From: Bacteroidales bacterium
Lineage (GTDB): Bacteria > Bacteroidota > Bacteroidia > Bacteroidales > UBA932
Direction: 5' to 3'
Length of the DNA: 39,666 nt
NCBI GenBank assembly: GCA_017454905.1
Contig: JAFTCB010000006.1
Span: 1 to 39,666, forward strand
Position numbers and translations under genes: made by a program. Within the stretch, counting starts at the first letter, position 1. Every line of letters starts with the position of its first letter. Below the pieces are notes generated by a model that saw only the letters and a program-made list of their open reading frames with translations, had not been told where the DNA came from and ran no database searches. Positions 23,639-31,803 of the stretch are shown one piece after another.

Positions 23639-23705
23639 CGAACAATCCGGCCAGCATTACTAACCGGAATGTTTCAGGTTTTTGCAACTTTGATTCAAAC
23701 GGACG

Positions 23706-24404
23706 CTACAACGGCTTTTCGAAGTGCTGGTAGTCCTTCATCGAACGCCAGGCGCCGCCCCAGTTGAAGCCGTGCTCCCGGAAAAGCCGGTAGCAAAGAT
23801 CCGTGCGGTCGATCTTGTGCGGAAAGTCCCCGGAACGGTCCGCATACGCCTCCCCTTCCGGCGGACGCACCCGGCCGCTGCGGTCGATGTAGGGATTCTC
23901 CAGCGGGTTGATGTCGATGGCCAGCCCGCGGGCATGGTTGGACAGTTTCTTCTGTCCGGGCACCGTCCGGTAATTGAAGCAGGACGTGTTGTCCGCCGCC
24001 ATCGACGCATCGTCCGAACCGTCGAAATCATCCACGAGCCGGATGCTGCAGATGGGATACCGGGCCTCGTAGAGGACCGAGAAGATGTCCCGGAGGTCTT
24101 CTGCAATGGCGGCGTTGCAGACCAGCTCCCCGGTCTGCTGCTCCCCCTCGAAATCATAATACGACAGGCGCAGGTAGCGCAGTTCCGACAGCGGGATTGC
24201 GGCCTGCGCGGGATAGGAACGGCCCAGCATCCGTGCTTCGACCTCCGGCGGAATCGCCTGCACGCTGAATTCCGGCACGAAAGGCGCCGGGACGACGGTC
24301 TCCACCGTTTCCGCCGCCGGCGGACCGGACGCGGCGGGGACACTCCGTCCCCTGCATCCGGACGCGAGCGCCAGCAGCGCCAGTATCGCCCCGCGGAAAC
24401 GCAT
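23706..24404 (-). CDS. M15-type peptidase lipoprotein (D,D/L,D-carboxypeptidase-like)
   Basis: A 232-residue lipoprotein (LASGC, Cys17). After a Pro/Ala-rich linker, the C-terminal domain has the M15 zinc signature: His157 and Asp164 in SNHARGLAIDIN and His227 in DYQHFEK. This fits peptidase family M15 (VanY or endolysin-like), which trims peptidoglycan peptides in the periplasm. It starts one base after the stop of the oxidoreductase gene upstream, so they form an operon. No link between the two reactions is obvious. A phage origin is unlikely given the lipoprotein signal. Confidence 0.85.
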   Translation of the reverse strand: MRFRGAILALLALASGCRGRSVPAASGPPAAETVETVVPAPFVPEFSVQAIPPEVEARMLGRSYPAQAAIPLSELRYLRLSYYDFEGEQQTGELVCNAAIAEDLRDIFSVLYEARYPICSIRLVDDFDGSDDASMAADNTSCFNYRTVPGQKKLSNHARGLAIDINPLENPYIDRSGRVRPPEGEAYADRSGDFPHKIDRTDLCYRLFREHGFNWGGAWRSMKDYQHFEKPL

Positions 24405-24405
24405 C

Positions 24406-25368
24406 CTACCAGCCCAGGGAGGCCTCGCAGCGCACCAGCGTCTCCATGATCAGCAGCGTCTGTGCACGCAGGCGCCGCTCGGCTTCACGGTCGCGGGATT
24501 CATAGATATCGTGGTAGTCCTCCAGCTGGTGGCAGAGCCGGTGCTCGTAGCGGTTGAGCTCGAAGGACTGCACCGGCTGTCCGGGCAGCATCAGGTCCAC
24601 TTTCGTGAAGAAATTCGGCAGGCCGTGGACGCGGATGGCGCCCTTCTCCCCCTGGAAGAAGAAGCCGCGCAGGCCGTCGGAGTCCATCGAGGCAGTGCAG
24701 ACGGCCACCATGCCGTCCCGATAGGTCAGCGTAGCGGCGCCGGAAGTCGCGACGGCGTTGCGCCCGCACGCATTGGCGGCATAATAGACCGCATCCGGCC
24801 GGCCATAGAGCGCCAGGACGATGTGCAGGCAGTAGATGTTGATATCCCGCAGGGCGCCGCCTTCGTATTCGTGCGTGAACACGGGGATGCCCGCGCCCGC
24901 CAGATACTCGTCGTAACGGCCGAAATGCTCGTCGTAGTCGGCATGCACCATCCGTACGGGACCGATCTGCGGGAGGATTTCCCGCATCTTGCGGAAATTG
25001 GGCAGGTGGATGTTGGAGATGGCCTCGAAGATCCACAGGCCGCGCTCCTCCGCCAGCGCGAAGAGTTCTTCCGCCTGTTCCACGGTCGAAGTGAACGGCT
25101 TCTCGCAAAGCACGTTCTTGCCTGCGAGCAGGGCCTGCTTCGCCGCCTCGAAGTGCAGGGAATTGGGCAGCGCGACATACACGAAATCAACATCCGGACG
25201 CGCCAGCATCTCCGCATAGTCCGTATAGACATGCGGAATGCCGAAACGGCCGGCTTTCTCGCGGCTGCGGCCGCAGATGGCAATGACTTCCCAGCCCGGG
25301 ACGGTCTGCATGGCCTCGAGCATCTGGGGGACGATCCTACCGGATCCGACAATAGCAACTCTGATCAT
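24406..25368 (-). CDS. Gfo/Idh/MocA-family oxidoreductase
   Basis: A 320-residue NAD(P)-dependent oxidoreductase. The N-terminal Rossmann fold begins MIRVAIVGSGRIV, with YVALPNSLHFEAA and the hallmark CEKPFTST (Lys in E-K-P) at about residues 90-100. The C-terminal alpha/beta domain contains GGALRDINIYCLH, where D and H fit the family's catalytic region. It probably acts on a sugar or cyclitol derivative; the exact substrate is unknown. The start at 25368 follows a promoter by 27 nt. First gene of a two-gene operon with the M15 peptidase. Confidence 0.9.
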   Translation of the reverse strand: MIRVAIVGSGRIVPQMLEAMQTVPGWEVIAICGRSREKAGRFGIPHVYTDYAEMLARPDVDFVYVALPNSLHFEAAKQALLAGKNVLCEKPFTSTVEQAEELFALAEERGLWIFEAISNIHLPNFRKMREILPQIGPVRMVHADYDEHFGRYDEYLAGAGIPVFTHEYEGGALRDINIYCLHIVLALYGRPDAVYYAANACGRNAVATSGAATLTYRDGMVAVCTASMDSDGLRGFFFQGEKGAIRVHGLPNFFTKVDLMLPGQPVQSFELNRYEHRLCHQLEDYHDIYESRDREAERRLRAQTLLIMETLVRCEASLGW

Positions 25369-25395
25369 AACGGTGTCGTGAAAGGTTTTCGTCTC

Positions 25396-25403
25396 CAAAG
25401 ATA
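25396..25403 (-). promoter_or_regulatory. -7 box of the oxidoreductase-M15 operon
   Basis: TATCTTTG on the minus strand, 27 nt before the ATG at 25368. It is divergent from the polymerase promoter at 25451. Confidence 0.55.
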
Positions 25404-25450
25404 AGAAAAAATACCCATCCGGAACCGTTCCGGAATTGCAGCGCAATCAT

Positions 25451-25458
25451 TATTTTTG
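25451..25458 (+). promoter_or_regulatory. -7 box of the UmuC/UvrX-like polymerase gene
   Basis: TATTTTTG ends 4 nt before the GTG start at 25463, predicting a nearly leaderless mRNA. No LexA-type dyad was recognised around it. Confidence 0.5.
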
Positions 25459-25462
25459 TACT

Positions 25463-26944
25463 GTGAAGTCCCGCACCTACATCGCCATCGACCTGAAGTC
25501 CTTCTACGCCTCCGTGGAGTGCGTGGACCGGGGCCTGGATGCGCTGAACACGCACCTGGTCGTAGCGGACGCCAGCCGCACCGAGAAGACCATCTGCCTG
25601 GCGGTCTCCCCTTCCCTCAAGACCTACGGCATCCCGGGCCGCGCCCGGCTGTTCGAGGTGGTGCAGGCCGTCTCCCGGATCAATGCCGAGCGGCGCCGGA
25701 AAGCGCCGGGCAGGCGGCTGCGCGGCTCCTCCTCCGACCATGCGGCGCTGCTCGCGGACCCGTCGCTGGAACTCAGCTACATCGTCGCCACGCCCCGGAT
25801 GGCGCATTACATGGAGGTCAGCAGCCGCATCTACGGTATCTACCTGCGCTACATCGCTCCGGAGGACATCCACGTCTATTCGATCGACGAGGTCTTCATC
25901 GACGCCACCGCCTACCTCAGGACCTACAGGCTCACACCGCACGAACTGACGCGCAAACTCGTCCAGGAGGTCCTCAAGGAAACGGGCATCACGGCCACGG
26001 CCGGCATCGGTACCAACCTCTACCTCTGCAAGATCGCCATGGACATCGAAGCGAAGCACAGCCCGGCCGACGCGGACGGGGTACGCATCGCCGAGCTGGA
26101 CGAGGCGGCCTACCGCCGGAAATACTGGACGCACCGCCCCCTGACGGATTTCTGGCGCGTCGGGCACGGCATCGCTGCACGGCTCGAAGCCGCCGGCCTC
26201 TACACGATGGGCGACATCGCCCGCTGCTCGATCGGCAAGCCCTGGGAGCGCTACAACGAAGACGTGCTCTACAAGATTTTCGGCGTCAACGCCGAACTAC
26301 TCATCGACCACGCCTGGGGCTGGGAAAGCTGCACGATGGCGGACATCAAGTCCTACCGTCCCGCCGCCAACAGCCTCTCCGCCGGGCAGGTGCTCGCAGA
26401 GCCCTATACTTTCAAAAAAGCGAAACTGGTCGTGCGCGAGATGACCGACCAGCTGGTGCTCGACCTCGTCGACAAGGGGCTCGTCACGGACCAGCTGGTG
26501 CTCAGCATCGGCTACGACAACGGCGCGCTCACGGATTCCGCCCGGCCGGGCGGCTATCAGGGCGCCGTCACCAACGACTGGTACGGCCGCCCCGTGCCCA
26601 AGCCCGCCCACGGCTCCGTCAACCTCCCCCGCCCTAGTTCTTCGACGCGCCTGATCACGGACGCGATGATGGAGCTCTTCGACCGCGTCGTGGATCCCAC
26701 GCTGATGGTGCGCAGGATGTATGTCGTGGCCGCGCACGTCATCGACGAGAAGAAGGTGGATGGCGTCCAGCTGAACCTCTTCGAGGAGCCGGTCGAGGAC
26801 GACGGACGCGAGCGCAGCCGCCAGGAAGCCATCCTCGCCATCCGACGCAAATTCGGCAAGAACGCCATCCTCAAGGGGATGAACTTCGACGAAGGCGCCA
26901 CCGCGCGCGAACGCAACGAACAGATCGGAGGACACAAGGCATGA
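25463..26944 (+). CDS. Y-family DNA polymerase of the UmuC/UvrX type
   Basis: A 493-residue translesion polymerase. Motif I is IAIDLKSFYASVE (metal-binding Asp plus the steric-gate region) and motif III is YSIDEVFIDAT with the catalytic Asp-Glu. A helix-hairpin-helix region (FWRVGHGIAARLEAAGLYTMGDIA) and a little-finger domain follow. A beta-clamp-binding motif, QLNLF, lies at about 436-440, and the C-terminus (KNAILKGMNFDEGATARERN) is that of the Bacillus UvrX/YqjW group. The start is taken as the GTG at 25463; earlier codons would overlap the promoter. The stop overlaps the YolD-like gene by ATGA, the usual partner of this subfamily. It probably performs mutagenic bypass synthesis. Confidence 0.9.
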   Translation: MKSRTYIAIDLKSFYASVECVDRGLDALNTHLVVADASRTEKTICLAVSPSLKTYGIPGRARLFEVVQAVSRINAERRRKAPGRRLRGSSSDHAALLADPSLELSYIVATPRMAHYMEVSSRIYGIYLRYIAPEDIHVYSIDEVFIDATAYLRTYRLTPHELTRKLVQEVLKETGITATAGIGTNLYLCKIAMDIEAKHSPADADGVRIAELDEAAYRRKYWTHRPLTDFWRVGHGIAARLEAAGLYTMGDIARCSIGKPWERYNEDVLYKIFGVNAELLIDHAWGWESCTMADIKSYRPAANSLSAGQVLAEPYTFKKAKLVVREMTDQLVLDLVDKGLVTDQLVLSIGYDNGALTDSARPGGYQGAVTNDWYGRPVPKPAHGSVNLPRPSSSTRLITDAMMELFDRVVDPTLMVRRMYVVAAHVIDEKKVDGVQLNLFEEPVEDDGRERSRQEAILAIRRKFGKNAILKGMNFDEGATARERNEQIGGHKA

Positions 26945-27150
26945 GTGATTTCGACCACCGCTACGACGATATCATCGACCTGCCCAGGCCCGAGCCGCAG
27001 CGGCATCCGCGGATGCCCCGCCTCGACCGTGCCGCGCAGTTCGCGCCTTTCGCCGCCCTGACGGGCTTCAAGGAGCTGATCGAGGAGACGGCCGAAGAGC
27101 ACCTCGCCGCGCAGCCGGAGATGTACGGGGAACTCGAGGACCTGCCTTAG
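26941..27150 (+). CDS. YolD-like small partner protein
   Basis: A 69-residue acidic protein with the core signature RAAQFAPFAALTG and ELIEETAEEHL, as in YolD-like proteins that accompany UvrX/ImuB-type polymerases. It overlaps the polymerase gene by 4 nt (ATGA). It is thought to be an accessory factor, perhaps a UmuD-like functional partner, but its mechanism is not established. Its stop overlaps the stop of the convergent dinB-type gene by 4 nt. Confidence 0.8.
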   Translation: MSDFDHRYDDIIDLPRPEPQRHPRMPRLDRAAQFAPFAALTGFKELIEETAEEHLAAQPEMYGELEDLP

Positions 27151-28322
27151 GACTTGCGTTCGTAAGCCTGCAGGCGGGCATCTTCTTCCCGCTGCGCGTC
27201 ATACTTGCGATCCCATTCGCGATAGAATCCGAGTTTCGGATCTTCGAAAAGCGACATCTGCTCGTAGTAATCGTGCGTGAGTTTGCTCACGCCCAGTCCC
27301 ACCTGCCGCAGCGGCGTGACGCCGTCCCAGGCCTCCGTGAGCAGGCGTCGGGCTTCATTCAGGATGACGGCGGTGATGTCCGTGGGCTGTTCCAGCTGGC
27401 ACTGCTTCTGCACCACGGAGAAGTCTTTGTATTTGATAAACATCGAGACCGTCGAGGCGCGGAAATGATGGCGCCGGATGCGGTGCGCCACGATACAGGC
27501 CACGTTGAAGAGCGCCCGGTCGATGTCGCGCGGGTCGGAAAGGTCCTGGGAAAAGGTCCGCTCCGCACTCACGCTCTTGGCCTCTTCCGTCTCCGTGTGG
27601 ACCGGACTGTCGTCCCGGCCGTTGGCATTCTCGTGCAGCTGCTCGGCGAACTTCCGCCCGACCATCTGCGTGAGCGAACCCATCCCGAGCCGGGCCAGGT
27701 CGCCGATGGTGCGGATGCCGTTCGCCGTAAGGCGCTCCTCCGTCTTCTTGCCCACCCAGAGCAGGTCCCGCACGCCCAGGGGCCACATCTTCGTCTCGAC
27801 CTCGTCCGACCAGAGCGTGTGCACCTTGTCCGGCTTCTCGAAGTCGGAGGCCATCTTGGCAAGCAGTTTGTTGGAGCCGATACCCACGTTGACGGTGAAG
27901 CCCAGCCGGGTCTTGATCTCGTCTTTCAGGCGCGCGGCCACCGCCACGGCAGTCTCGGGGGTGCAGCAATCGCTCATGTCGATGAAGCACTCATCGATGC
28001 TGAACTGCTGCAGGACCGGCGAATAATGCCGGCAGATGTCGATGAAGCCTTCCGAACACTGCTTGTACCAGGTCCAGTCGCCCCGCACGATCACGAGCGA
28101 GGGACAGGTGCGCAGGGCCATCGACACTGGCTGCGCCGTCTTGATGCCCAGTTTCTTGGCCGGCATCGATGCCGCCGTGATGATGCTCCGCCGGTCGGAC
28201 GGTTCGCCCGACACCACCGACGGCACCAGCCGGATATCCGCCTCCCCTGCCTGCACCATCTTCACCGCCGACCAGCTCAGGAAGGCGGAGTTCACGTCGA
28301 TATGGAAGATGATGCGGGGCAC
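27147..28322 (-). CDS. dinB: DNA polymerase IV-type Y-family polymerase
   Basis: A 391-residue Y-family polymerase. Motif I reads FHIDVNSAFLSW: the first catalytic Asp is present and Phe14 occupies the steric-gate position. Motif III, FSIDECFIDMS, supplies the Asp-Glu pair. The helix-hairpin-helix region is LLWVGKKTEERLTANGIRTIGDLA. A clamp-binding motif, EQMSLF, lies at 354-359 near the C-terminus. The D-x-N-S-x-F variant of motif I belongs to a DinB subclass common in Firmicutes and Bacteroidota. It follows the bcp-like gene by 6 nt on the same strand, suggesting co-transcription from the promoter at 28817. It performs lesion bypass with low fidelity. Confidence 0.92.
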   Translation of the reverse strand: MPRIIFHIDVNSAFLSWSAVKMVQAGEADIRLVPSVVSGEPSDRRSIITAASMPAKKLGIKTAQPVSMALRTCPSLVIVRGDWTWYKQCSEGFIDICRHYSPVLQQFSIDECFIDMSDCCTPETAVAVAARLKDEIKTRLGFTVNVGIGSNKLLAKMASDFEKPDKVHTLWSDEVETKMWPLGVRDLLWVGKKTEERLTANGIRTIGDLARLGMGSLTQMVGRKFAEQLHENANGRDDSPVHTETEEAKSVSAERTFSQDLSDPRDIDRALFNVACIVAHRIRRHHFRASTVSMFIKYKDFSVVQKQCQLEQPTDITAVILNEARRLLTEAWDGVTPLRQVGLGVSKLTHDYYEQMSLFEDPKLGFYREWDRKYDAQREEDARLQAYERKS

Positions 28323-28328
28323 GGCCGG

Positions 28329-28784
28329 CTAGCCCTCCAGGATCTGTCCGGCGGCGTTCTTGGTGTCGACCTTTTCGATGATGCGCTCCAGGACGCCGTC
28401 CGCATCGAAGATGAAGGTGCGGCGGAGCGTGCCCATCGTGGTCTTGCCGTACATCTTTTTCTCGCCCCAGGCGCCGAAGTCCTGCAGCATCTGCGTGGTG
28501 GTGTCGGCGAGCAGGCGGAACGGCAGCTCATACCTGGCCCGGAAGCCCGTGTGCGACTTGGCGCTGTCCTTGCTCACGCCCACCACGTAATAGCCGGCGG
28601 CAGTGAGTTCCGCATAATTGTCCCGGAACGAGCAGGCCTCCGCCGTGCAGCCGGAGGTGTTGTCCTTGGGATAGAAATAGATGATGGTCTTCTTGCCTTT
28701 CCCGATGAAGTCCTCCGACTTCACCGTATTCCCGTCCTGGTCCAGCACCTCGAACGCGGGCATCTTGTCTCCGATTTTCAGCAT
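28329..28784 (-). CDS. bcp: Peroxiredoxin of the Bcp/PrxQ type
   Basis: A 151-residue thiol peroxidase. The peroxidatic Cys46 and resolving Cys51 occur in DNTSGCTAEACSF, the C-x4-C pattern of Bcp/PrxQ. Length and the opening LKIGDKMPAFEVLDQDG are typical. It reduces hydrogen peroxide and organic hydroperoxides using thioredoxin. Homology begins at the ATG at 28784; a promoter lies 25 nt upstream. Its stop is 6 nt before the dinB-type start, so oxidative-stress defence and lesion bypass may be co-expressed. Confidence 0.93.
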   Translation of the reverse strand: MLKIGDKMPAFEVLDQDGNTVKSEDFIGKGKKTIIYFYPKDNTSGCTAEACSFRDNYAELTAAGYYVVGVSKDSAKSHTGFRARYELPFRLLADTTTQMLQDFGAWGEKKMYGKTTMGTLRRTFIFDADGVLERIIEKVDTKNAAGQILEG

Positions 28785-28809
28785 GGTGATTCGTATGATT
28801 GGTTGTACA

Positions 28810-28817
28810 CAAAGATA
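28810..28817 (-). promoter_or_regulatory. -7 box of bcp-dinB
   Basis: TATCTTTG on the minus strand, 25 nt before the ATG at 28784. It is divergent from the exonuclease promoter 42 nt away. Confidence 0.55.
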
Positions 28818-28859
28818 CAAACTATCTGCGAGATTTATGAAACAACCGGATTTTGGGAT

Positions 28860-28867
28860 TATCTTTG
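28860..28867 (+). promoter_or_regulatory. -7 box of the DEDDh exonuclease gene
   Basis: TATCTTTG on the plus strand, 18 nt before the ATG at 28886. Confidence 0.55.
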
Positions 28868-28885
28868 TCACAAGAAGAATCCGAT

Positions 28886-29380
28886 ATGACCGACTTTGCA
28901 GCCATAGATTTCGAGACGGCGAACGAGCAGCCGTGCAGCGTGTGCAGCGTGGGGATCGTGATCGTGCGCGGCGGGGAGATCGTGGACCGCTATTACAGCC
29001 TGATCCATCCGGAGCCGGAGTATTACCAATGGTTCTGCCAGCGGGTGCACGGGCTGTGCGCCGCGGACACGGAGGATGCCCCCTGCTTCCCGGACGTATG
29101 GGCCGAGGCCGCGCCGCGTATCGAGGGGCTGCCGCTGGTGGCGCACAACGCCCGCTTCGACGAGGGCTGCCTCAAGGCGGTCCACCGCGTCTATCAGATG
29201 GATTATCCCGATTACGAATTCTACGATACACTGAAGGCCTCCCGGCGGCATTTCGGCCATACGCTCCCCAACCACCAGCTCCAGACCGTCGCGGCCGCCT
29301 GCGGCTACGATCTCCGGCAGCATCACCACGCCCTCGCCGATGCCGAGGCCTGTGCCTGCATCGCGCTCCGGCTACTTTGA
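28886..29380 (+). CDS. DEDDh 3'-5' exonuclease (DnaQ-like)
   Basis: A 164-residue exonuclease domain protein. ExoI is DFAAIDFETA (Asp8, Glu10), ExoII is VAHNARFDEG with the second Asp, and ExoIII is HHALADAEAC (H-x4-D type). It could proofread, process RNA ends or trim damaged DNA. It stands alone without a polymerase domain. The start at 28886 is given by homology and the promoter 18 nt upstream. Its stop lies within the 3' end of the convergent hypothetical gene (9-nt overlap). Location next to two error-prone polymerases suggests a repair context. Confidence 0.88.
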   Translation: MTDFAAIDFETANEQPCSVCSVGIVIVRGGEIVDRYYSLIHPEPEYYQWFCQRVHGLCAADTEDAPCFPDVWAEAAPRIEGLPLVAHNARFDEGCLKAVHRVYQMDYPDYEFYDTLKASRRHFGHTLPNHQLQTVAAACGYDLRQHHHALADAEACACIALRLL

Positions 29381-30037
29381 GCCCTGCTCCAGCTGCGCGC
29401 TGACGGCGCGGAGGTAGAAATCGCGGCGCTGCTCCTGCGAGACGGGAATGGCGAGCAGGCGCGCGTCGAACGAGAGGCCGTCGTCGAGGTTGCACACGAA
29501 AAAATCGTCGATGTCCGCCAGGTACAGGCGGTTGTAGCGGATCTCCTGCTCCTCCTGCAGGTCCATCATATAGCGGCAGGTCCGGGCGGCATCTTCCTCG
29601 TCCAGGTTGTCCTTGCTGAAGACGAACAGGCCCATCTTGTCATACTGCCCGTAGAACCCTTTGCCGGCTTTGGAGACCTTGCTCTTCAGGATGTGGCGCA
29701 ACGGATGCGCCAGCTGCCAGTAGCCCAGTTCCCGCGCACCGATATACTCCCCGTTGCGCAGACCGTAGGCATAGCCTGTCCGGACGATCTGCTCGAGTTC
29801 GCCCCGCTCGGCGGCCGGCACGATGCCGGAAACATCCTTCAGCAACTGCTGCGCGGCCGTCTTGCTCTGCTCCATCGCCCGGGTCACTTCAATCCCCAGG
29901 CGGTTCCCTTCCGACGACTGCAGGTCGGGCCGGTCCCGGTCCACCAGGTCCTCGAACTCCCGGCCCAGCAGGGTCGAGAGCTCGATTCTGGCGTATTCCT
30001 CGAAGAAGCAGGTGCCGTATTTACGCAACGCCGACAT
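29372..30037 (-). CDS. Hypothetical protein, possible PD-(D/E)XK nuclease fold
   Basis: A 221-residue soluble protein not assigned to a named family. Around residues 34-54 it reads DRDRPDLQSSEGNRLGIEVT: a PD pair followed about ten residues later by GIEVT, which resembles the PD-(D/E)XK core with the last Lys replaced by Thr. It has no membrane segment or signal peptide. It is the last gene of the iorA-iorB-paaK-ACT operon by spacing (1 nt after the ACT gene), yet seems unrelated to that pathway. The nuclease reading is tentative. Confidence 0.6.
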   Translation of the reverse strand: MSALRKYGTCFFEEYARIELSTLLGREFEDLVDRDRPDLQSSEGNRLGIEVTRAMEQSKTAAQQLLKDVSGIVPAAERGELEQIVRTGYAYGLRNGEYIGARELGYWQLAHPLRHILKSKVSKAGKGFYGQYDKMGLFVFSKDNLDEEDAARTCRYMMDLQEEQEIRYNRLYLADIDDFFVCNLDDGLSFDARLLAIPVSQEQRRDFYLRAVSAQLEQGSK

Positions 30038-30038
30038 C

Positions 30039-30467
30039 TCAGATATGCGTCGGCAAGTCCGCTTCGGTCAGGCAGTGCAGTCCGCCCCGGACGATGGCTT
30101 CGCGCGCCGCGTCCGCCTGGTCGGTCCGGAAAATCATGATTCCGCGGCCGTTCAGCAGGAAGGCATACATATACGTGATGCCAATGCCGGCTTCGCTGAA
30201 GATGCCCACCACATCCGCGGCACCGCCGGGCTGGTTGTCCAGTTCGATCGCGAACACATCGGAGATGGCCACGGCCACGCCGGCCTGTTTGAGCTCGCTG
30301 CAGGCCCGGTCGGGCTCGCTGCAGATGATCCGGAAGATGCCGTACTCCGCCGTGTCGGCGATGGTGCAGGCAATGATCTGGATCCGGGACTTCTTCATCA
30401 GTTCGAGCACTCTCTGCAAGGTGCCGGACTGGTTCTCGATGAAGATCGAAAGTTGTCTGATGGTCAT
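30039..30467 (-). CDS. Tandem ACT-domain protein
   Basis: A 142-residue protein made of two ACT domains (about 3-65 and 70-135). Typical strands are IRQLSIFIENQSGTLQRVLELM and later AIELDNQPGGAADVVGIFSEAG, each with the amino-acid-binding turn (N-x-S/P-G). Such proteins often sit beside phenylacetate-CoA ligase genes in Bacteroidota and other anaerobes, and may sense aromatic amino acids. It starts 19 nt after the paaK stop. No catalytic domain is present. Confidence 0.88.
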   Translation of the reverse strand: MTIRQLSIFIENQSGTLQRVLELMKKSRIQIIACTIADTAEYGIFRIICSEPDRACSELKQAGVAVAISDVFAIELDNQPGGAADVVGIFSEAGIGITYMYAFLLNGRGIMIFRTDQADAAREAIVRGGLHCLTEADLPTHI

Positions 30468-30486
30468 TCTGTAGCAGTTTTAGGTA

Positions 30487-31797
30487 TCAAAACAGTTTGC
30501 GGTTATCGATGACGCGGGTGCTCTTGCCCTGGCTGCGCTCGATGGTGCCGGGCGCCTTGAGCTGCACCTTGACGCCGATGCTGAGCACGCTCTTGAGCTT
30601 CGCGGCGAGCCGCTTGGACAGTTCGTCGATGGCTGCCGGCGTATCGAGCGTGGCATTGAAGTAGTCCTGGCGGAGTTCCACCTGGACCTGGAGGGTGTCG
30701 AGGTTGTTGATGCGGTCCACGACCAGCAGGTAGCGCGGCGCGAACTCCGGCATCGAGAGCACCACACTCTCCACCTGCGACGGGAAGATGTTGATGCCGC
30801 GGATGATGAGCATGTCGTCGCTGCGGCCCTGGATGGCGGACATCCGGACATTGGTGCGTCCGCAGGGGCACTCGCCCGGCAGCAGGGAGCAGAGGTCGCG
30901 CGTGCGGTAGCGCAGCACCGGCATCCCCTCTTTGGTCAGGGTCGTGAACACAAGTTCCCCGGTCTGCCCGACGGGCAGCGGCTCCAGCGTGACCGGATCG
31001 ATGATCTCGGGGAAGAAATGGTCTTCGTTGATGTGTGAGCCATGCTGCTCCGAGCACTCGTAGCTGACGCTCGGGCCCATGATCTCACTCAGGCCGTAAA
31101 GATTGTAGCCTTTGAGTCCCAGGCGGTCCTGAATCTCCGTGCGCATGCTCTCGGTCCAGGGCTCCGCCCCGAATGCGCCCACGCGCAGTTTGATCTGGTC
31201 CTTGGTGATGCCGAGCCGTTCCATCGTCTCAGCGAGGTACAGGGCGTATGAAGGCGTACAGGCGATGCCCGTGATGCCGAGGTCGCGGATCAGGCGGGCA
31301 TGCTTCTCGGTATTGCCGGTGGAGGCAGGCACGACAGCCGCGCCCACGGTCTCCACGCCGTTGTGGGCCCCGAGGCCGCCAGTGAACAGGCCATAACCGT
31401 AGGAAACGGAAAAGACGTCATTCCGCCCGACGCCGTAGGCGGTCAGGCAGCGGGCCATGCATTCGCTCCACACGCTGATATCCTTGCGGGTGTAGCCCAC
31501 GATGGTGGGGTTGCCGGTGGTGCCGGAAGAGGCGTGGATGCGGATGATCTCGTCGGCCGGCGCGGCCTGCAGGCCGAAAGGATAGTTGTCCCGCAGGTCT
31601 TTCTTGGTCGTGAACGGGAGTTTCACGATGTCGTCGATGGTCCGGATGTCGTCCGGCGACAGGTCCATCTCCTGCAGTTTGTTGCGGTAGAAAGGAACGT
31701 GGTGGTAGACATACTCCACGATCTTGTGCAGCCGCTTGCCCTGCAGTTCACGCATCTGCTCGCGGCTCATGCACTCTTTGTTGGGGTTCCAGATCAT
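30487..31797 (-). CDS. paaK: Phenylacetate-CoA ligase (arylacetate-CoA ligase)
   Basis: A 436-residue adenylate-forming ligase. The AMP-binding P-loop is HASSGTTGNPTIVGYT, the central motif is GYNLYGLSEIMGPSVS, and the C-terminal domain carries RTRDLCSL and GRSDDMLIIRGINIFPSQVE. Length is standard. It activates phenylacetate, or a related arylacetate such as indoleacetate, to the CoA thioester with ATP; in the presence of IorAB it could also run toward ATP formation. It lies 6 nt after iorB in the same operon. Confidence 0.93.
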   Translation of the reverse strand: MIWNPNKECMSREQMRELQGKRLHKIVEYVYHHVPFYRNKLQEMDLSPDDIRTIDDIVKLPFTTKKDLRDNYPFGLQAAPADEIIRIHASSGTTGNPTIVGYTRKDISVWSECMARCLTAYGVGRNDVFSVSYGYGLFTGGLGAHNGVETVGAAVVPASTGNTEKHARLIRDLGITGIACTPSYALYLAETMERLGITKDQIKLRVGAFGAEPWTESMRTEIQDRLGLKGYNLYGLSEIMGPSVSYECSEQHGSHINEDHFFPEIIDPVTLEPLPVGQTGELVFTTLTKEGMPVLRYRTRDLCSLLPGECPCGRTNVRMSAIQGRSDDMLIIRGINIFPSQVESVVLSMPEFAPRYLLVVDRINNLDTLQVQVELRQDYFNATLDTPAAIDELSKRLAAKLKSVLSIGVKVQLKAPGTIERSQGKSTRVIDNRKLF

Positions 31798-31803
31798 ATT
31801 ACA

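Noticed and set aside
23706-24404. Phage endolysin
   Set aside because: M15 motifs fit, but a lipoprotein signal and the absence of phage genes point to a cellular peptidoglycan peptidase.
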